64,000 nucleotides of DNA from Ignavibacteriota bacterium. GTDB taxonomy: Bacteria; Bacteroidota; Ignavibacteria; Tepidaquicellales; Tepidaquicellaceae. Numbering within the stretch: position 1 is the stretch's first letter; every line of letters starts with the position of its first letter. The position numbers and the translations under genes are program-made. Of the stretch, positions 51,733 to 61,022 are shown in pieces. A model generated the notes under the pieces. That model was not told the origin of the DNA and searched no databases. It saw only the letters and a list, made by a program, of their open reading frames with translations. The DNA is taken from assembly GCA_016218085.1 (NCBI GenBank), contig JACREY010000015.1:1-64000 (forward strand). The letters run 5' to 3'.

Positions 51733-51963
51733 CTATAAAGTTATTTTCTTTGCTCTTAATACTTCCATAATTTCTCCAACTCCAAGCATGCTTGCTATTT
51801 CATCACCATCAAGTTCTATTTTATAAACATCCTCTATTTTCGTAATCAATTCCATATGGGTTAGCGAGTCCCACCCTTCCACATCAGCAAGCTTTAAATC
51901 ACTTTTGATTTGTTCAGGTTTAAGATTAAATAATTCGCTGAATATTTTATTCAGTTTTTCCAT
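51733..51963 (-). CDS. Acyl carrier protein
   Basis: 76 aa with DVEGWDSLTHMELI, so Ser33 is the phosphopantetheine site, and acidic helix II. It lies between the SDR and a WbqC-like gene, four bases from the SDR. Carriers in this place usually hold an amino-acyl or hydroxy-acyl group made by the neighbouring ligase for attachment to an amino-sugar. Confidence 0.85.
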   Translation of the reverse strand: MEKLNKIFSELFNLKPEQIKSDLKLADVEGWDSLTHMELITKIEDVYKIELDGDEIASMLGVGEIMEVLRAKKITL

Positions 51964-51999
51964 CAGATTATAATTTCTTTAAATTTTATAAATATTAAT

Positions 52000-52701
52000 T
52001 TATTCCAGTTCGTATTTAAAAAGCATTTCATTAATTTCAGGGACACTGCAGTGCATAAGCATATCTAAAAACGATAGGGACCTTCCGCAAACTGCCTGCT
52101 CTGAGCTGTAGCTTATTTTATTTGTTTTAATAAATTTTATTTCAACACCATTTCCCAAAAATACTTCTTTCGAATAAAGTGATTTTCCGTTTATCGCATT
52201 TATGTATCTTTCAGCTTTTTCCTTGAGGCATATATCCAGTATCCTATCCTGTCCTTTTAAATCCTTACTATTATATACCGAAGATGACCTGATAATTTCC
52301 GTTTCTATTCCCAAATAATTCTTAATTTTTATTATGCTGCAATATATTAAATCACTTATCAGTTCGTAATCTGCTTTAAGTAACTCTTCTGTGATTTTAA
52401 TAGTTTGTTTAAAAAATCCGGCATTTTTATATGAAGTAGTGAGCGTTTTCAGAAATTTTACACTCCAGCCGCTTTCATTATCGATTTCGATTTCATTAAT
52501 CATCTTATTCTGACTGGCTTTTCTGAGTGGAATGGTAAAAAGATTGGGTTTACCGTTTACAAGTATGTAATTTCTGTTTATCCAGCCTTTCTTAATAAAA
52601 TTTACATCATCCAGCAAAACGAACTTATCAACAGCATTAATCAGCTGATAATATCCTATATATGGAAAAAAGTACGGCTGCATTATTCCAAGTGTCTTCA
52701 A
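52000..52701 (-). CDS. WbqC-like family protein
   Basis: The 233-aa protein has the family's unmistakable N-terminal MQPYFFPYIGYYQLI and WINRNYIL. WbqC proteins occur in O-antigen clusters, often with carrier proteins and amino-acid-modified sugars; a role in transferring the carrier-bound group to an amino-sugar is an inference. The start is TTG; an internal ATG at codon 7 would cut the first beta strand. Confidence 0.82.
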   Translation of the reverse strand: MKTLGIMQPYFFPYIGYYQLINAVDKFVLLDDVNFIKKGWINRNYILVNGKPNLFTIPLRKASQNKMINEIEIDNESGWSVKFLKTLTTSYKNAGFFKQTIKITEELLKADYELISDLIYCSIIKIKNYLGIETEIIRSSSVYNSKDLKGQDRILDICLKEKAERYINAINGKSLYSKEVFLGNGVEIKFIKTNKISYSSEQAVCGRSLSFLDMLMHCSVPEINEMLFKYELE

Positions 52702-52712
52702 TACTTCAGAAG

Positions 52713-54128
52713 TTATAATTCAATTTCGTGAAAATCGAACATAAGCTTTTTCTGAAAATCTTTTAATGATTTATCATCTATAATTGCATCCGCTAAATCC
52801 AGAGCCATTCTCGTGCAACCATCTGCGTTAATATATGTGAATAATCCCTGTCTCCCTATGCTGTATAAATTTCCCGTATTGTAAATAAATCCGAAAACAC
52901 TTTTTAATATTTCCTTGTAGTTTATTATCATTCTTGGATTTGCATAATGCAGATAAACAGTTCGGCAGTCTATAATATCTTCTTTTTTTAATTCGCAAAT
53001 ATCATTGTATTGCGGAAGTATTTTCTCAAGCAATTCTTCATTGCTTATTTTCCAGAGTTCATCTGTATCGTTTAATGGTAGTTCTATCGTAAGAGATGAA
53101 TGCCCTTCGGGAACAAGATTAAATTCATCATAATTCGATTCCGATACCCTGCTAAACGGGTACTTAGCTTCCACACTGATTTGCGAAAATCCTGAAATCT
53201 TTTCAAGTTTTGTTCTAACAAATAGCACTCTTAATTTAGTGTACTCGAATTTTTCTGCGCTTTCTTTTACTTCTGAAGGTATATTATCAATAAGATTTGC
53301 AAGTACATCGACAGGGATTGTTGATAATACATTTTTTTCTGATGCATCAATCTTTCTGTCTTCAAGATTTATTGATTTAACTTTCTTCCCGTCATATCCA
53401 ATTGATTTTATCTCTGAGCCAAGATAAACTTCGGCATTGTTCATATTACTTAACTCATTAAAAAAGAATTTTGACAGTTCTCCGTATCCATTCTTGATAT
53501 AAAACATATTATTCTTAATTACTTCCTGAATTTTTTCTTTTTTCTTGAATGTTAATTCTCTTTTAATATAATCCCTCAAACAGAAAACAGGTATTTTCTT
53601 GTCTCCGACATCTTTTGAAAGTTCCGAAGGATTTTTTTTCTGAATTCTTTCTATATACGGTCCGAAATATATACCGTACAAAACCTTACCGAATCTCTGC
53701 TTTATCCAGACATCTAACCTTTCCGTATATTTTATACCGAATAAAAACGCTCTTAATCTGGTTAGAAAAAAATCTATTCCTGCTTTTATCATATTCGGAA
53801 GGCTGAGCATGTAAAAGAAATGCGCACCGATGTAATCAAGATTTATCAGCTTTCCGAAAATAAAAAGTTTTGCATTTAATTCCCTCGGTATAAACTCTCC
53901 AGGGAGCAGTTCCTTGTAAAATTCTATTATTTCTTTATGATTCTTTGAAGAAAAATTATGAGTCCCGAAATCAAACTTCCATCCGTCCCAATCAACCGTA
54001 CCTGCCAGACCACCCGGATATTTTTCTTTTTCGATTACGGTAACTTTGTATCCTGACTTTGCAAGCTTCCAGGCAGTAACAAGTCCGGTTATTCCTGCAC
54101 CTAAAATTATGATTTCCTTTTTTTTCAT
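52713..54128 (-). CDS. FAD-dependent amine-oxidase-type oxidoreductase
   Basis: The 471-aa protein begins IIILGAGITGLVTAWKL with the FAD dinucleotide site, then VIEKEKYPGGLAGTVDWDG. This is the pattern of protoporphyrinogen-oxidase-like or UDP-galactopyranose-mutase-like proteins found in LPS loci, and it ends with IGRQGLFTYINADGCTRMALD. It may epimerise, oxidise or rearrange a nucleotide sugar. Confidence 0.82.
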   Translation of the reverse strand: MKKKEIIILGAGITGLVTAWKLAKSGYKVTVIEKEKYPGGLAGTVDWDGWKFDFGTHNFSSKNHKEIIEFYKELLPGEFIPRELNAKLFIFGKLINLDYIGAHFFYMLSLPNMIKAGIDFFLTRLRAFLFGIKYTERLDVWIKQRFGKVLYGIYFGPYIERIQKKNPSELSKDVGDKKIPVFCLRDYIKRELTFKKKEKIQEVIKNNMFYIKNGYGELSKFFFNELSNMNNAEVYLGSEIKSIGYDGKKVKSINLEDRKIDASEKNVLSTIPVDVLANLIDNIPSEVKESAEKFEYTKLRVLFVRTKLEKISGFSQISVEAKYPFSRVSESNYDEFNLVPEGHSSLTIELPLNDTDELWKISNEELLEKILPQYNDICELKKEDIIDCRTVYLHYANPRMIINYKEILKSVFGFIYNTGNLYSIGRQGLFTYINADGCTRMALDLADAIIDDKSLKDFQKKLMFDFHEIEL

Positions 54129-54149
54129 TAAATACTTATATTCTAATTG

Positions 54150-55259
54150 CTATTTTATAATTATATCAACAATTTTTTTTATATCCTTGTTGTCAAGGTT
54201 CGGATACAAAGGCATGCAAAGAACTTCCCTGCAAATATCTTCCGCCACAGGTAAATTTTCCTTGGATGCAGAAGGAAGATTTTTGTATGAAGGAAACTGG
54301 CTTATTAGCGGATAAAAATATTTTCTTGCATATATTTCCTCGTCCCTTAAATCATTATAAATTTTGTCCCTGGATTTTCCGAATACTTTCTCATTAATAA
54401 ATACGGGTATATAAGCATAGTTTGGTTTTACACTTGTTCTGTAATCTAGAAACCTTATACCATCTCTTCCTTCAAGCAATTTTCTGTATAAATCATATTT
54501 CTCTTTTCTTTTTAAAATTACATCGTTTATGCTCTTTAGCTGCAACAGACCAAAGGCAGACTGTACTTCGCTCATTTTGGCATTAATACCGGGAGCAACC
54601 ACGGTTTCTTCATCAGCAAAACCAAAGTTTTTCAGAAAATCGACTCTCTTCTTTGTCTTTTCGTCATGAGAAATTATTGCACCTCCTTCAAAAGTTGTAA
54701 ATACCTTCGTTGCATGAAAACTTAGAACAGATAATTCACCGAATTCAAGAACTGATTTACCGTTTATTTCAACTCCAAAAGCATGACATGCATCATATAT
54801 CACTTTTAATCCGTATGTATCTGCAATTTTTGATATTCTGTCCACATTACACGGATTTCCGTAAATATGAACAGGAAGAATTGCCGTGGTCTTCGGAGTT
54901 ATTGCCGATTCAATTTTATCCGCATCCAGTGTCATAAATTCAGGCTCTATGTCACAAAATACGGGTTTTATCCCGTTCCAGTGAATTGCATGTGTAGTTG
55001 CGACGAAACTGAAAGGGGTGGTAATCACTTCTCCGGTAATCCTTAGAGTCTGAAGCGCCGTAATCAATGCTAATGTTCCGTTCGAAAATAATGAAAGGTA
55101 TTTAACTCCGAGATATTCACATAAGCTATCCTCAAGTTGTTTGTGAAATTTTCCATTATTGGTCAGCCACTTGCTTCCCCAGATTTCCTTCAGGTAAGGT
55201 ATAAAATCATCGAGTTCGGGCATCGAGGGCTGGGTAACATATATTGGTTCTTTTTTCAT
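54150..55259 (-). CDS. DegT/DnrJ/EryC1 sugar aminotransferase
   Basis: 369 aa: NGTLALITALQ, VIYDACHAFG with Asp156, and the PLP lysine Lys185 in SFHATKVFTTFEGG. These PLP enzymes put an amino group on a keto-sugar nucleotide, supplying the amino-sugar that NeuD-like, FemAB-like or aminoacyl-carrier enzymes could acylate. The usual length (about 370) is kept. Confidence 0.93.
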   Translation of the reverse strand: MKKEPIYVTQPSMPELDDFIPYLKEIWGSKWLTNNGKFHKQLEDSLCEYLGVKYLSLFSNGTLALITALQTLRITGEVITTPFSFVATTHAIHWNGIKPVFCDIEPEFMTLDADKIESAITPKTTAILPVHIYGNPCNVDRISKIADTYGLKVIYDACHAFGVEINGKSVLEFGELSVLSFHATKVFTTFEGGAIISHDEKTKKRVDFLKNFGFADEETVVAPGINAKMSEVQSAFGLLQLKSINDVILKRKEKYDLYRKLLEGRDGIRFLDYRTSVKPNYAYIPVFINEKVFGKSRDKIYNDLRDEEIYARKYFYPLISQFPSYKNLPSASKENLPVAEDICREVLCMPLYPNLDNKDIKKIVDIIIK

Positions 55260-55276
55260 TCTTTTTTTAAGATACT

Positions 55277-56443
55277 TTAAAAATTGATTATTATTAAACT
55301 GTCATATATTTTTTCAAGTTCTTCTTCCCTTAACTTCAAATCAAGATTTTCCTTTGCATTTTTCTGTGCGCTTCTTCCTATTCTCTCTCTAATATTCACA
55401 TCATTAATTAATAATAATATTGCATCAGAAAGTTTTCCCAGATCCCATTCCTTTACTAACAGTCCCGTTTTTCCATCTTCAATAATATATGGAATGCCTG
55501 CATGATAAGTTGAAACGACCGGAAGCCCTGAAAACATAGCTTCTGATATTGTTCCAGGTATTCCTTCCTTATCCCCGTTTTCCGGAATAACACTCGGATG
55601 AACGAATATTTCAGCATTTTTATACTCCCTCAGTATTTCTTCCGAATGTGCTTTCATTGCACCGAGAAATATCACGTATTCTTTCAGATTATTCTCTCTG
55701 ACAAAATTAATCAAAGAGCTTTTCATTTCACCAGTTCCTACAATCCTCAGTTCAAAATTCTTTATACCTTTTTTTACCAGTTCATTTATTCCTTTCAGCA
55801 GAAACAAATGTCCTTTTTGAGGCACAAGGCTGCATACATCGAGTAAAATTACTTTTTCTTTATCTGTATATTTTCTTTCGGGATAAAAATATATTTCACC
55901 GTTAACTCCGTAATAATGAACAATAATTTTTTCTTCTTCACACCCGATATTCATAAAATCTTTTTTCATGTCTTCGCTCATTGCAAGCACCCTGGTTGCA
56001 TTCTTGAAAACCCTTTTTTTCAGGAATACTTTACCAAGTCCGAAATATGCTTTCGGAAATGAAGAAGCATCATAGCCGTAAAACGATACGACTGAAGGAA
56101 GTTTACTCTCCTTCATTATTTCATAATAAAGTCCTGCATCAGTGCCGTAATGAAAATGCAGAATTGAAATATTATTTTCACGGATATAATTAAATATTCT
56201 GATTTTATCCGGATTGCATATTTTCTTCCGGTATTTATAACTGAAATCCTTGTTTTGATCAAGCAGCAATACTTTGCTTTTTTCAAAATCAAAATCAGCA
56301 AATCCACCGTCATACAGCTTCTCAATACGCTCCTTTACAACGACAAAGGGATTATATCGCTCGTGCTTTGTAATCTGGTCGTTTATAAAAGTAGCTTTAA
56401 GCTGGGATGTTTTTCTTACAAAATGTAATACATTTCTATTCAT
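55277..56443 (-). CDS. GT4 glycosyltransferase
   Basis: 388 aa GT-B protein with VILLDVCSLVPQKGHLFLLKGI (start of domain 2), EIFVHPSVIPENGDKEGIPGTISEAMFSG and the E-x7-E region. It should use a nucleotide sugar to lengthen the lipid-linked glycan. Confidence 0.9.
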   Translation of the reverse strand: MNRNVLHFVRKTSQLKATFINDQITKHERYNPFVVVKERIEKLYDGGFADFDFEKSKVLLLDQNKDFSYKYRKKICNPDKIRIFNYIRENNISILHFHYGTDAGLYYEIMKESKLPSVVSFYGYDASSFPKAYFGLGKVFLKKRVFKNATRVLAMSEDMKKDFMNIGCEEEKIIVHYYGVNGEIYFYPERKYTDKEKVILLDVCSLVPQKGHLFLLKGINELVKKGIKNFELRIVGTGEMKSSLINFVRENNLKEYVIFLGAMKAHSEEILREYKNAEIFVHPSVIPENGDKEGIPGTISEAMFSGLPVVSTYHAGIPYIIEDGKTGLLVKEWDLGKLSDAILLLINDVNIRERIGRSAQKNAKENLDLKLREEELEKIYDSLIIINF

Positions 56444-56446
56444 TAA

Positions 56447-57751
56447 TTATCCTGTCAGGCTGTTATAATTCGGATGTCCGTAAAGCTCCGGTATATTTAT
56501 CAAATCCAGAATTATCAGTTTTTTACAATCCATTAATTTCCTTGCGAATTTTTTTTCCGCTGAATTAACAACAATCACATCTGAGTATTTCAATAAATTA
56601 TTAAAATCTTTTTCAAATAATTCTTCAGCCCCCGGTAATTTTTTTTTCAAATAAATCTTATTAGCCCCGATTATTTTTTTAAATACAACATTTTGGTCAA
56701 AAAGCCTTACCTTAAAATTATTCTTTAACAGCATATTTATAACATCCAGAATAGGGCTTCCGCGCATATCATCCGTACCCGATTTGAAGCTTAGTCCCCA
56801 GATTCCGATATTCTTTTTTTTGAAAAATGCAATACGATTAAATGCAATCTGTTTCTGCAATTCGTTTGAATCGATTATATTCGAAATCAGAGGCAATCTC
56901 AATAAATTATCTTTAGCAAACTTGTTAAGTGCCTTTACATCTTTCGGAAGGCAGGAACCGCCAAACGCAAAACCCGGTTTGAGATATGCATCGGAAATAT
57001 TCAGTTTTTTATCTTTCAGAAAAACGTTCATAATTTCTTTTTCATCAATTCCCAGTTTCCCGAATAAATTTCCGAGTTCATTAGCAAATGCAATTTTTAG
57101 TGAATGGAAAGAGTTGTTTACAAGTTTTATCATTTCAGCAGTGTTTTCCGATACGATATAAGTCTTCGCCTTGTTAAATCTGTAAAATTTCTTTAACGCT
57201 TCAGCACTTTTTCTGCAGCCCGAACCTATTACATTCAGCGGTGGATTTAAAAAATCACTGACAGCTGAACCCTCGCGAAGAAATTCGGGATTAATAATCA
57301 CAGAAAAATCATTTCCGCTTTTTTTGCAGGAATATTTTTCAACCGTTCCAACAATCTTATTATAAGAACCGGGTATAACAGTACTCCTTATAACAATAGG
57401 ATGATAATTCTTTTTATATTGCAGACCTTCTGCAATCTGCCGAAGTGAATTATACAGGGATTTAAGGTTAAGATTTCCGTTTTTCATTCCGGGTGTGCCT
57501 ATGCAAACAAAAGTAATATCACTGCTCTTGACAGCATACCTGTAATCGCTGGTTGTTGTAATTACTTTCCTTTTCACTCCGGAAGAAATCAGTTCGTTCA
57601 ATCCGGGTTCGATAATCGGTGAATACCCTTTCTTAATTAAATCAACTTTTTTCCTGTTAATATCCACACCGATTACATTATGACCGAATTTGGCAATGCA
57701 TCCTAGACTTACGCTACCTACATACCCTAACCCGAAAATGCTGATATTCAT
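56447..57751 (-). CDS. AlgD-like UDP-/GDP-sugar dehydrogenase
   Basis: The 434-aa four-electron dehydrogenase has MNISIFGLGYVGSVS, NPEFLREGSAVSDF, NNSFHSLKIAFANE and the catalytic Cys267 in FAFGGSCLPKDV. The spelling FAFGGSCLPKD and NSFHSLK is closer to GDP-mannose 6-dehydrogenase (AlgD) than to UDP-glucose 6-dehydrogenase (GFGGSCFPKD). It makes a uronic-acid nucleotide sugar, which AsnB-like and MBOAT partners could then amidate or acylate. Confidence 0.88.
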   Translation of the reverse strand: MNISIFGLGYVGSVSLGCIAKFGHNVIGVDINRKKVDLIKKGYSPIIEPGLNELISSGVKRKVITTTSDYRYAVKSSDITFVCIGTPGMKNGNLNLKSLYNSLRQIAEGLQYKKNYHPIVIRSTVIPGSYNKIVGTVEKYSCKKSGNDFSVIINPEFLREGSAVSDFLNPPLNVIGSGCRKSAEALKKFYRFNKAKTYIVSENTAEMIKLVNNSFHSLKIAFANELGNLFGKLGIDEKEIMNVFLKDKKLNISDAYLKPGFAFGGSCLPKDVKALNKFAKDNLLRLPLISNIIDSNELQKQIAFNRIAFFKKKNIGIWGLSFKSGTDDMRGSPILDVINMLLKNNFKVRLFDQNVVFKKIIGANKIYLKKKLPGAEELFEKDFNNLLKYSDVIVVNSAEKKFARKLMDCKKLIILDLINIPELYGHPNYNSLTG

Positions 57752-59158
57752 TTAAAAGAATTTTATTTTTTTTGCCGCGAAAAAACTCATTCTGATCAAA
57801 AGCCAACCGTGCCTGAAGCGGCTAATCTGGGTCGAGCCGTATTCCCTGTCCCTGTAACGTACGGGAACCTCAATAATTTTCAGATTTAATTTAGCTGCGC
57901 CAAAGAGTAAATCAAAATCCCCGAACGGGTCAAATTCACCAAAGTACTTTCTGTTTGACTTAATTTTTTCATAATTGCTTTTTAATAAAACCTTAGTACC
58001 GCATAATGTGTCTTTGACCTTCTGGCCGAGAAGAAATGTAAAGAACAAGCCGAAGAATTTATTTGCAAGCAGGTTAAGGAATCTCATAGCCTGTTTTTCC
58101 ATGGGATACACAAGTCTGCATCCGTTTACAAACTCTCCCCTGTTATTCTTTATTGCCTCATAAAACTTCGGTAAATCTTCAGGAGGAGTGGTGAGGTCCG
58201 CATCAAGTATCATCAGTACTTCACCGCCTGCTTTATCAAATCCTTCCCTTACAGCATTACCCTTGCCACTTCCGGTTTGCCTTTCAGCTATAATATTCTT
58301 TTCATCATACTTTCCTTTAATTCTTAAAATCTCGTCAAACGTTCCGTCGCAGGAATTTCCCTCTATGAAAATAATTTCCTGGCTTTTTCCGAACTCTGGA
58401 ATCCTCAATATGGCATTTTCTATATTTCCTTTTTCGTTTCTTGCAGGTATCAGAATCGAAACAGAGTATTCCCTTTTTTCTTCGGGCTGTTTTCTTGCCA
58501 CAATGAAATTAGAAAGGCAAAGATGATTTAATACGGGTAAATTTGATATAATATTATTGAATAAAAAATTCAGCAGAGGGATATTTATCGGCATCATTAT
58601 TTTCCTGTCTGTCTTCACGGTCTCAAATCCTTCGAGGTCAAGAAGTCCCTTGATATCTTTCATAGAAAACCAGTTTTCTTCAGGTTGCCGGTGTTTTAAA
58701 CCCAGAAACTCTGCAAATTTCAGAAACGGCTCCCATAAGTAATTATATGAAGAAATTATTACCTTCGTGTTCTCATGGCATACTTTCCTGATATACTTAA
58801 AAGCCGTTTGCACATCATAAAGAAAACCTATTAAATCTGAAAGAATCACGTAATCAAATTTTTCATCCAAATCGAAATCCTCGGCATCAACTGCAATAAA
58901 CTTATATTGAGGATATTTCTTTTCTGCTATTCTCAGCATGGATTCCGAAAAATCAATGCCTACTCCGTATTCCGGCTTTACCGAATTCAGTAAATCTCCC
59001 GTTCCGCATCCCAATTCCAGAACCCTGCTTCCTTCCGGAATGAGAAACGAATAATAGCGATTGAGCAGTTTGTGATAGAAATAATTTTTCTTATTCCATT
59101 TTTCACGTTCAGAAGCAAAATCATTAAAATAATTTATTAGTTCCTCTTTTTTTTTCAA
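57752..59158 (-). CDS. Methyltransferase - GT2 fusion
   Basis: 468 aa: residues about 1-215 are a SAM methyltransferase (VLELGCGTGDLLNSV at 46-60, GVGIDFSESML); from about 228 on it is a DPM1-like GT2 (SILIPARNEKGNI, DADLTTPPEDLP, FVNGCRLVYPMEKQAM, YRDREYGSTQISRF). TTG start overlaps the GT4 stop (TTGA). It could both build and methylate a polyprenyl-linked sugar. Confidence 0.85.
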   Translation of the reverse strand: MKKKEELINYFNDFASEREKWNKKNYFYHKLLNRYYSFLIPEGSRVLELGCGTGDLLNSVKPEYGVGIDFSESMLRIAEKKYPQYKFIAVDAEDFDLDEKFDYVILSDLIGFLYDVQTAFKYIRKVCHENTKVIISSYNYLWEPFLKFAEFLGLKHRQPEENWFSMKDIKGLLDLEGFETVKTDRKIMMPINIPLLNFLFNNIISNLPVLNHLCLSNFIVARKQPEEKREYSVSILIPARNEKGNIENAILRIPEFGKSQEIIFIEGNSCDGTFDEILRIKGKYDEKNIIAERQTGSGKGNAVREGFDKAGGEVLMILDADLTTPPEDLPKFYEAIKNNRGEFVNGCRLVYPMEKQAMRFLNLLANKFFGLFFTFLLGQKVKDTLCGTKVLLKSNYEKIKSNRKYFGEFDPFGDFDLLFGAAKLNLKIIEVPVRYRDREYGSTQISRFRHGWLLIRMSFFAAKKIKFF

Positions 59159-60219
59159 TTCTCTGATATCAGTTTATTGTATATATTTTCAAGTTTTTCA
59201 AATCTGGCTGCAGCACTGAATTTATTCAGGCAGTATTCCCTTGCCGCTCTTCCGAATTCTCCTCTTTTTTTTGCATCCAAAACCAGTTCTTTAACTCTTT
59301 CGAAAAATTCCATTTTTTCATTTACTATGTAGCCGTTCTTTCCGTTCACAATTATCTCATTGTTTCCTCCTGTATCGAATGCAACGGAAGGAAGCTCTTT
59401 TACGCAGGCATCTATCAGTGAAATCGACAAACATTCTTCTTGCGAAGGAAGTGCAAATACATCAAAGGTATTATAATATTTTTCAACATCTTTCTGAAAT
59501 CCTTCAAATTTTATGTAACCGGATACATTTTTTTCTTCTGCAAGTTTTTCCAGCCTTACCCTTTCAGGTCCATCACCCAAAATGCAGATTCTGAAATCTG
59601 TAATGCCTTCTTTAATCAAATATTCTGCAAGTTCCGGAAGATATTCAATTCTTTTTAATGCAACCAGTCTGCCTATATACCCGATTGTAATTTTACCGTT
59701 TTTATTTTTAATTGCATTTGAATTATTAACGGTATAAATATTATACAGTATTTCTTCTTTATGAGCCGGAAATCCGAATCTCCTGAATGAAAAATGCCTC
59801 TGCAATTCCCGGCTCACAAAAAATATTTTTTTCAGACAGTTTTTTCTGGAAAAATATTTAAATGCCAGTTTTGACTTTAATTCAATATCATATTCATGCG
59901 AATGAAAAAACCAAATTACAGGTATATTCAGTTTCCCGGATGCTATAACAGATATAATCATAGAAGCAAAAAGCGAAGCATTAACTATATTAATTTTTTC
60001 ATTAATTAATATTTCCCTTAATCTTTTTGAAGCATTCAAATATCCTTTTTTTTCCAGTACTACATACTTAATATTCTTGTTCAGAAGACCTTCAAGTTCA
60101 CCACCGCAAAATGTCATTACCATTACATTATATTTGCCGGAAAAATAATTGGCGTCTATGACAGTCTGCCTTTCCGCACCTCCGTGCTTTAGCGAACCGA
60201 TAATAAAAAGTAAGTTCAA
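59155..60219 (-). CDS. GT4 glycosyltransferase
   Basis: 354 aa, starting NLLFIIGSLKHGGAERQTV, a GT4 N-terminal pattern, with ITIGYIGRLVALKRIEYLPEL and LPSQEECLSISLIDACV. TTG start. A glycan-elongating enzyme. Confidence 0.9.
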   Translation of the reverse strand: MNLLFIIGSLKHGGAERQTVIDANYFSGKYNVMVMTFCGGELEGLLNKNIKYVVLEKKGYLNASKRLREILINEKINIVNASLFASMIISVIASGKLNIPVIWFFHSHEYDIELKSKLAFKYFSRKNCLKKIFFVSRELQRHFSFRRFGFPAHKEEILYNIYTVNNSNAIKNKNGKITIGYIGRLVALKRIEYLPELAEYLIKEGITDFRICILGDGPERVRLEKLAEEKNVSGYIKFEGFQKDVEKYYNTFDVFALPSQEECLSISLIDACVKELPSVAFDTGGNNEIIVNGKNGYIVNEKMEFFERVKELVLDAKKRGEFGRAAREYCLNKFSAAARFEKLENIYNKLISEN

Positions 60220-60224
60220 ATGAT

Positions 60225-61022
60225 TTAAGGTTCTTTATTAAAATTCAAAGAGAATGCAAGGTGCGTATCTTTAATGTGATAAATTGTAAGTTCTCCTGCC
60301 AGTTCATTCAGGTAATTGAATACTCCCGGAGAATTCGGATAATCATGCCATACTATCGTGCCGCCCTGCTTCAGCATTCCGAACGTTTTTTCAGTATCAT
60401 TCTTAACATATTCATATTCATGTGATGCATCTACCAGCACGAAATCAATTTTATTTTCAAATTGCGAAAAATCAAAAACTGCTGAATCTCCATACAGCTG
60501 GGTAATCTTGCCGGCAACTTTGGAATCTTTAAACCTGCTTCCCGGCTGAAGGTCCGGAAGATTCTTCTCCTCATCTGTTTTTCCTATATCGTATTTTGTA
60601 TCTTCCCCTGTAGAAAGTAAATTTAAAGTATATATTTTCGTATCATCATCCGTATTCAAAGCCATTTGTAAAGTTGTGACGCCAATAAATGTGCCAAATT
60701 CAAAAATCGCTTTCGGATTAAAATTTCTGGCAATAGCAGCAACGGTGTAAATTTCCTGCAAAGTCATCGAACCATACTTTGATTCGAGATCAAAAAGATT
60801 AATATTTTGCCTATATACTCCGGGTAATATCTCTTCTATCTCTACTTCTTTTACTTTATCATGTAACGGACGCAGCGGATCAAATTCGTATATATGATTT
60901 AAGAAACTTATGGATTTCTTAACCCTGAAAGGGAAAAAAACAGTATTAAATAAAAATATTATTATGCACCTGAAAAATCTTTTATAAGCAGGTATCTTTT
61001 GTGAAATATTCGGTTTATTCAT
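60225..61022 (-). CDS. Class I methyltransferase (Methyltransf_24-like)
   Basis: 265 aa with AIFEFGTFIGVTTLQMAL (SAM site), DFVLVDASHEYEYVKNDTEKTF and GGTIVWHDYPN. An N-terminal hydrophobic helix (FFRCIIIFLFNTVFFPF) may hold it at the membrane. I use the ATG at 61022, which overlaps the preceding gene by 8 bp; a longer start at 61058 would overlap by 44 bp and lacks a better ribosome site. Confidence 0.8.
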   Translation of the reverse strand: MNKPNISQKIPAYKRFFRCIIIFLFNTVFFPFRVKKSISFLNHIYEFDPLRPLHDKVKEVEIEEILPGVYRQNINLFDLESKYGSMTLQEIYTVAAIARNFNPKAIFEFGTFIGVTTLQMALNTDDDTKIYTLNLLSTGEDTKYDIGKTDEEKNLPDLQPGSRFKDSKVAGKITQLYGDSAVFDFSQFENKIDFVLVDASHEYEYVKNDTEKTFGMLKQGGTIVWHDYPNSPGVFNYLNELAGELTIYHIKDTHLAFSLNFNKEP

